This document shows positions 31,030 to 35,196 of a DNA stretch of 35,196 nucleotides, piece after piece. Numbering within the stretch: position 1 is the first letter of the stretch; every line of letters starts with the position of its first letter. The stretch is taken from positions 1-35,196 of the forward strand of contig JBMDXQ010000099.1 of assembly GCA_048594975.1 (NCBI GenBank). Direction: 5' to 3'. The notes beneath the pieces were generated by a model. It was not told the origin of the DNA. It did not search any database and saw nothing but the letters and a program-made list of their open reading frames with translations. This stretch comes from JBMDXB01 sp048594975. GTDB taxonomy: Bacteria > Acidobacteriota > Vicinamibacteria > Vicinamibacterales > 2-12-FULL-66-21. A program made the translations under genes and the position numbers.

Positions 31030-31608
31030 GTGGTGCAAGACCCGGATCTCACCGGTTTGCTGCAGGCCTGGAGCCGAGGTGACAGCAAAGCGGCCGCGGC
31101 AGTCGCTGCGATGGTGCACCGTGAGCTGCGCGAGATGGCACGACACATCCTCGCGGGCGAGCGACAAGACGGCCGCTGGCGCCCGACGGAGCTCGTTCAC
31201 GAGTCGTACCTGCGGCTCCTGGACTCGCGCGCGATTCAGTGGCAGAACCGCGCGCACTTCTTCGCGACGACCGCGCGCATCATGCGGCGCGTACTCGTCG
31301 ATGCGGCACGCGCGCGGCGGACCATCAAGCGCGGTGAGGGCATCGACGCCATTTCGTTGGAGGGCATCGATGTCGCCGCGACGGGACCGCGTGTGGACGT
31401 CGTTGCACTCGAAGAAGCGCTTGAGTCGCTGGCCGCGATGAACGCGAGGGCCGCCCAGGTGATCGAGCTGCGGTTCTTCGGTGGCTTCAGCGTCGAGCAA
31501 ACTGCTGAAGCGCTCGGCATATCGGTTCGCACCGTCATCAACGACTGGAATATCGCACGCGCCTGGTTGTTCGACGAACTCTCGAATCAGGTCGGGCGCA
31601 CAGCCTGA
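31030..31608 (+). CDS. ECF sigma factor (RNA polymerase sigma-70, TIGR02999-like)
   Basis: 192 residues from GTG 31030 (GTG 31033 and TTG 31012 are alternatives). Region 2: RPTELVHESYLRLLD, RAHFFATTARIMRRVLVDAA. Region 4: NARAAQVIELRFFGGFSVEQ, ALGISVRTVINDWNIARAWL with its helix-turn-helix. No anti-sigma factor gene is adjacent; instead a Ser/Thr kinase starts nine bases after the stop, a pairing known in Acidobacteriota and Planctomycetota, where phosphorylation may replace an anti-sigma factor. An extended -10-like TGCTACACT at 31013-31021 lies so close that initiation at the GTG could be leaderless. Confidence 0.86.
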   Translation: MVQDPDLTGLLQAWSRGDSKAAAAVAAMVHRELREMARHILAGERQDGRWRPTELVHESYLRLLDSRAIQWQNRAHFFATTARIMRRVLVDAARARRTIKRGEGIDAISLEGIDVAATGPRVDVVALEEALESLAAMNARAAQVIELRFFGGFSVEQTAEALGISVRTVINDWNIARAWLFDELSNQVGRTA

Positions 31609-31616
31609 CGAGCACG

Positions 31617-34145
31617 ATGAACCCTCAAGGGTGGGAAATTCTCTCCGGTTGGCTGAATGCCTGGCTGGCGGCAGACCAGGCCGGGCGCGAGCGCCTGCGC
31701 GTCCAACTGGCAGTCGAGCAACCGGCGCTCGTTGCAAAGGCGGATGCACTCGCAGCGGCGAGCGGACGCTTGGAAGGATTCCTCGAAACCCCCGCATTCG
31801 TGCTCGCAGCGCACGAGCTCGCAAAGGAAGATCCATTGCTTCCCTCCGATTTCATGGTCGGTCCCTACCGCATCGTCGGCCTGCTTGCGCGCGGGGGCAT
31901 GGGGGACGTTTACAGGGCGACGGACACGCGGCTGCGGCGCGATGTTGCACTGAAGGTGCTGACGCAAACCAGAACCGGCGACCGCCAGAGGGTCGAGCGA
32001 TTCATGCACGAGGCGCGCGTAACCGCCTCGCTCGATCATCCGAACGTCATTCGCGTGTATGACGTCGGCCGCTTCGACGACCGCGCGTATCTCGTCGCGG
32101 AACTGCTCGAAGGCGAAACGCTGCGGACGCGCATCGCGGGCGGGCCGATGTCACCGAGCGACGTCGTGCAGATAGGGATTGAGATCGGCCGCGGATTGGG
32201 CGCGGCGCACGCCGCCGGCCTGGTGCACCGCGATCTGAAGCCGGAAAACATCTTTGTGACGCGGAGCGGCACGACGAAGCTGCTCGATTTCGGGATCGCG
32301 AAGCTGGCGCAGGAGGATCTGGTTCGCGACGGATTCGCGACGCTCACGGGCATCGTGCTCGGGACGGCGGGGTATCTGGCGCCTGAACAGATCCGCGGCG
32401 CGCGCGTCGACAGCCGCGCCGATCTGTTCGCGCTGGGTGTCGTGCTGTTCGAGATGCTGACGGGAGCGCGCGCGTTCGCGCGCGAGCACATGGTCGAGAC
32501 GCTACACGCGATCCTGCACGAGGTGCCGTCAGGTCTACTCGCCGAGCGCGACGACGTGCCGCCGGCGCTCAAGGGCGTCGTGATGCGCCTTCTCGAAAAG
32601 TCGCCGGACGCGCGATTCAAGTCTTCCGCGGACGTCATTGCTGCGCTCGAATCCGTTGCGTCAGTCGCCCATGAGCAGCCATCCCGGCTCGCCGCATCGC
32701 GCACGCAGGCGGCAGGATCCGGCGCCAGCGCTCCAGCAACGGTGGCGGTGATGCCGTTCCGAACTATTCCCGCAGGAAGCGGCAACGACCTGCTCGAGCT
32801 CGGTCTCGCCGAGGTCTTCATTTCTCGTCTCGGCCAGCTTCCCGAGGTGTGCGTCCTGCCGCTCACCGCGACCGAGCGGCTTCGCGGCGAGGATCCACTG
32901 CGGGCGGGACGCCAGCTCGGAGCCAATCGCGTACTCACGATGACGCTGCAGCGCGACGCCGGTCTGGTGCGAGCGGCCGTCCAGCTCCTCTCGGCGGTCG
33001 ACGAGCGCACGATCTGGTCTACGACGGTTGACACCGACTCCGCGAGCATCTTCTCGATACAGGACATCATCGTGACGCGCGTGATCGAAGAGCTCGCGCC
33101 GCAATTGACGATGCAGGAACGTAACCGACTCGCGAGGCCGGGTACCCTCAGCAACAGTGCATTCGAGGCGTACCTTCAGGGACGCTCGCTCGTCGGCCAG
33201 CCGACTCGGGTGTCGCTGACGCGCGCGGCCGCGTTCTTCGAGGAGGCAGTGAGGCTGGACCCGGAGTACGCGGATGCATGGGCCGGAGCCGCGTCGGCAT
33301 ATAAGAGGATGCCGGTCGTCGCCGATGGCGCTCCGGCCGAGTGGTTTGGCAAAGCGAGGACGGCCGCCACGCGTGCGCTCGAGATCGATCCCGAGCATCC
33401 GGAGGCACATTCAGTGCTCGGGACCGTGGCGTTCTGGTACGACTGGGATTATCCGCGCGCCGAACAGCTGCTCCGCCAGGCGATTGCGCTGCAGCCCAGT
33501 TCTCCCGATGCGCAGCTGTTTCTTGCGCACCTGCTGTCCAATATCGGACGTTTCGACGAGGCGCTAGTGGAGATCCGCCGGGCCCGCGCGCTCGATCCGG
33601 CTTGGCCTGTTTCGCGTTCGCTCGAGGGACAGATCCTGTTCATGGCGCGGCGTTACGAGGCGGCGCTCGCGCATCTCGACGCGGTGATTGACGTGACGCG
33701 GTTCTGGAACGCGCACCTGTTTCGCGCGTTCGTATCCCTGATGCTGCGGCGTTACGACGATGCGATGACCGACTGCACTCAGGTTCTCGACATCCGCAGC
33801 AGCATCGACGGCTCGGCCAGGCCGTTCTCGATGGCTCTTGCCGTGCACGGATACGCCCTCGCGCGGATGGGACGGCAGGCCGAGGCCGATGCACTGCTCG
33901 CGCGACTGCGTGCGCAGTCGCGCGAACAGTACGTGGCACCGCATCACGAGGCGCTCGTGCTGCACGCGCTCGGACGCGACGAGGAGGCGTTATGCCGCCT
34001 GCGTCAGGCGGTGGACGTCCGGGACGTCTACGTTACGTTCCTGGGAGTCGATCCAAAGTGGGACCGCCTGCGCGGGTCGCCGGAATTTCGCGACCTGCTC
34101 GCGCGGGTCAACTTGCTCGACGTCTCGGACCGAATCCACCGCTGA
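31617..34145 (+). CDS. Ser/Thr protein kinase with TolB-like domain and TPRs
   Basis: 842 residues. Residues 84-345 are a PknB-type kinase: glycine loop LARGGMGDVY (first glycine replaced by alanine), Lys113 in DVALKVL, Glu132, HRDLKPEN (204-211), DFG (224-226) and APE (255-257), so it should be active. Residues 372-500 form a TolB/FlgO-like domain (VAVMPFRTIPAG, LAEVFISRLGQLPEVCVLPL, RQLGANRVLTMTLQRDAG, SIQDIIVTRVIEELAPQL). Residues 505-840 are about six to eight TPRs (AEAHSVLG-like: HPEAHSVLGTVAFWYDWDYP). There is no membrane segment, so it is cytosolic. Nine bases separate it from the sigma-factor gene; the two are one operon. Confidence 0.9.
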   Translation: MNPQGWEILSGWLNAWLAADQAGRERLRVQLAVEQPALVAKADALAAASGRLEGFLETPAFVLAAHELAKEDPLLPSDFMVGPYRIVGLLARGGMGDVYRATDTRLRRDVALKVLTQTRTGDRQRVERFMHEARVTASLDHPNVIRVYDVGRFDDRAYLVAELLEGETLRTRIAGGPMSPSDVVQIGIEIGRGLGAAHAAGLVHRDLKPENIFVTRSGTTKLLDFGIAKLAQEDLVRDGFATLTGIVLGTAGYLAPEQIRGARVDSRADLFALGVVLFEMLTGARAFAREHMVETLHAILHEVPSGLLAERDDVPPALKGVVMRLLEKSPDARFKSSADVIAALESVASVAHEQPSRLAASRTQAAGSGASAPATVAVMPFRTIPAGSGNDLLELGLAEVFISRLGQLPEVCVLPLTATERLRGEDPLRAGRQLGANRVLTMTLQRDAGLVRAAVQLLSAVDERTIWSTTVDTDSASIFSIQDIIVTRVIEELAPQLTMQERNRLARPGTLSNSAFEAYLQGRSLVGQPTRVSLTRAAAFFEEAVRLDPEYADAWAGAASAYKRMPVVADGAPAEWFGKARTAATRALEIDPEHPEAHSVLGTVAFWYDWDYPRAEQLLRQAIALQPSSPDAQLFLAHLLSNIGRFDEALVEIRRARALDPAWPVSRSLEGQILFMARRYEAALAHLDAVIDVTRFWNAHLFRAFVSLMLRRYDDAMTDCTQVLDIRSSIDGSARPFSMALAVHGYALARMGRQAEADALLARLRAQSREQYVAPHHEALVLHALGRDEEALCRLRQAVDVRDVYVTFLGVDPKWDRLRGSPEFRDLLARVNLLDVSDRIHR

Positions 34146-34235
34146 CAACTCGGCCTCGATTGCGTCACGCCGCACGGCCATCCCGTGGATCTTCATCGCT
34201 CCCGAGGCACGACAGGTCTTGCGTGAGAGTCCTAC

Positions 34236-34805
34236 CTATCGGAACCGTTCCGCCACGTGCGTCGGGCAGACCGTCCGATAAAGCTCGCCATTGATGTCGT
34301 AGAACCGCACCACGGCTTTGGCCGTGTGGTGATCGGCATCACTGAGCATGATAGTCGAGCTGATGACCTGCCACCCCGCCTTGAATCCGGCTGGCGTCGG
34401 CGGATCCGTGTCGAAGAGAATGGCGGCCACCATTCGAAGCGAATAGGTCAACCCGCCATCGTGCGCCCACAGGCCGTGTGCAGGCGTGCGTTGCCCGGGC
34501 GCAAACGATGGTGTGCCTACACTTTCGGAGATCGTGCCACCATGATGAAAGGTGAGCAGCGACCTGAAGGGTGGTCCGAGAGGCGCGCCAGTCGCGCAGT
34601 CGCGGACGGTCACCGATAAGCTCCACACGCCTTCGATCGTTCGGCTCTCCGAATCGGATTGCGCGAGCACATGTGCGTTCCCGCCGAAGAGCGCCACGGC
34701 GGCGATCACACACCCCGCGATGGCCGCACGTACGGGAGGCAATGCGAGAGCATTCGGGCCGGTGAATAGCATTTTGTGCATGCGCACGCGGTGGACAGGA
34801 TGCAT
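34236..34805 (-). CDS. secreted protein of unknown family
   Basis: 189 residues from ATG 34805, with AGGAGGA at 34812-34818 six bases upstream. Residues 20-50 form a signal peptide (PPVRAAIAGCVIAAVALFGG, cleavage near VLAQS). The mature protein is beta-rich: TIEGVWSLSVTVRDCATGAP, SLLTFHHGGTISESVG, HGLWAHDGGLTYSLRM and VVRFYDINGELY. The pattern (WSLxVTxRDCxTG...FHxGG..xE......G.W) is found in lipocalin-like secreted proteins of Acidobacteriota, with no known function. Two cysteines (RDC, TVCP) could bridge. It converges on the kinase gene. Confidence 0.65.
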   Translation of the reverse strand: MHPVHRVRMHKMLFTGPNALALPPVRAAIAGCVIAAVALFGGNAHVLAQSDSESRTIEGVWSLSVTVRDCATGAPLGPPFRSLLTFHHGGTISESVGTPSFAPGQRTPAHGLWAHDGGLTYSLRMVAAILFDTDPPTPAGFKAGWQVISSTIMLSDADHHTAKAVVRFYDINGELYRTVCPTHVAERFR

Positions 34806-35157
34806 GGGAGTTCCTCCTGTCCCCTATAGCGAGAAAGCCGGCCGGAAAGTGCAGCGCGCCCGCGGCACTCATAGATGTGTGACGGGCGCACTGCGACGGC
34901 CGAGACGGCCGCCGATCGGTGCCGGTAAGAGCCTGACGAACTACTGCACAATTTCCTGCACAATCCCCGATACCGGCGACTGACTCGCGGAATCACGAGC
35001 AATTCTTCGACGCGGTATGATGAAGTAACGGCCGCAGGTGCAATGGGAGATTTCGAAGTTTCTGGCCGAATCCGCGTAGGTCGCGGACTGAAAAACCGTC
35101 GCCCCTCGGCCGAGGCGTGTTGCGCAAGTACAGACATTACGTATACTTACAGTCTGC
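34806..35157 (+). other. 352-base gap upstream of tRNA-Ser
   Basis: No gene recognised. It contains TGCACAAT twice, 12 bases apart (about 34945-34965), and a CCTCGGCCGAGG palindrome (about 35104-35115), and it ends with the tRNA promoter. Direct repeats next to a tRNA gene may be recombinase arm sites, but no integrase gene is present in the window. Confidence 0.4.
35120..35147 (+). promoter_or_regulatory. sigma70-like promoter of tRNA-Ser
   Basis: TTGCGC at 35120-35125 and TATACT at 35142-35147 with a 16-base spacer, ending ten bases before the tRNA 5' end. Only this copy of the three tRNA-Ser sequences has such a promoter, which marks it as the working gene. Confidence 0.55.
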
Positions 35158-35196
35158 GGTGAGGTGGCCGAGAGGCTGAAGGCGGCGGTTTGCTAA
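35158..35196 (+). tRNA. tRNA-Ser(GCU), cut by window end
   Basis: GGTGAGG acceptor strand, TG, D-arm GCC...GGC, anticodon stem GCGGT and loop TTGCTAA with anticodon GCT. The window ends at the last loop base. Upstream it has its own promoter, so the gene probably continues intact beyond the window and delivers serine to AGC/AGU codons. It shares 38-39 bases with the scars at 26631 and 29881. Confidence 0.88.

Noticed and set aside
35104..35115. CCTCGGCCGAGG palindrome as a terminator
   Set aside because: No loop and no following T-run; it lies directly before the tRNA promoter.
34806..35196. Integrase gene beside the tRNA-Ser
   Set aside because: No frame in the window shows tyrosine or serine recombinase motifs; if there is one it lies beyond the end.
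1..35196. CRISPR array or rRNA genes
   Set aside because: No regularly spaced direct repeats and no conserved rRNA segments seen.

Overview
This is a GC-rich bacterial window. I infer an Acidobacteriota genome, probably Vicinamibacteria-like. The grounds are an ECF sigma factor paired with a Ser/Thr kinase carrying a TolB-like domain and TPRs, a PadR regulator joined to the start of an ADOP (MacB-type) permease, remnants of TPR and winged-helix signalling proteins, and many secreted orphan proteins. No rRNA or phylogenetic marker is present, so the placement rests on gene families only.

Layout. Positions 1-1610 (minus) are the edge of a polysaccharide cluster: rmlD, cut by the window start, and a GT4-like glycosyltransferase. 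Positions 1.7-10.0 kb hold a DinB-like protein, a frameshifted DUF4287/DUF5655 gene, a MocR/PdxR regulator cut off by a 1,010-residue DUF4062-STAND NTPase, a secreted bicupin, an orphan gp5/VgrG-like OB-fold spike protein and a secreted protein of unknown family. Positions 10.3-12.6 kb (minus) are a tightly coupled ABC-2 exporter operon (ATPase and two permeases, each joined by an ATGA overlap). Positions 13.1-18.6 kb carry a DUF5670 mini membrane protein, a PF07399-like Na+/H+ antiporter, D-lactate dehydrogenase, a two-ACT-repeat protein, a DUF1772 membrane protein and an NmrA-like reductase, with radical-SAM and site-2-protease remnants between them.

Positions 18.6-21.3 kb are a gene graveyard. 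Fragments of a quinone reductase, a TPR protein, an IS5-type transposase, a vanadium-haloperoxidase/PAP2-like protein, a second TPR protein, a PIN toxin, an ADOP permease and a ConA-like secreted protein lie nearly end to end; only the PadR gene looks intact. Positions 21.3-23.6 kb encode an unusual erythromycin-esterase-family protein with beta-sandwich domains, flanked by two related C-terminal coding remnants. A P450 remnant lacking its heme-ligand cysteine follows, then an intact Tat-exported Gfo/Idh/MocA oxidoreductase.

Positions 25.6-35.2 kb are mosaic accessory DNA organised around three copies of the 5' half of tRNA-Ser(GCU): 26631 (+), 29881 (-) and 35158 (+, with its own promoter, running off the window end). 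Between them lie transposon remnants (Mu-like transposase C-terminus and ExeA-type ATPase), a TrkA-C remnant, a DUF3224 secreted protein, an HExxH-type protein, a truncated winged-helix regulator, a toxin-first VapC/Phd-like pair with a palindromic operator candidate, an MBL-fold remnant, the ECF-sigma/kinase pair and a secreted protein. The truncated tRNA copies look like attachment-site scars of repeated tRNA-targeted insertion, though no integrase is visible here.
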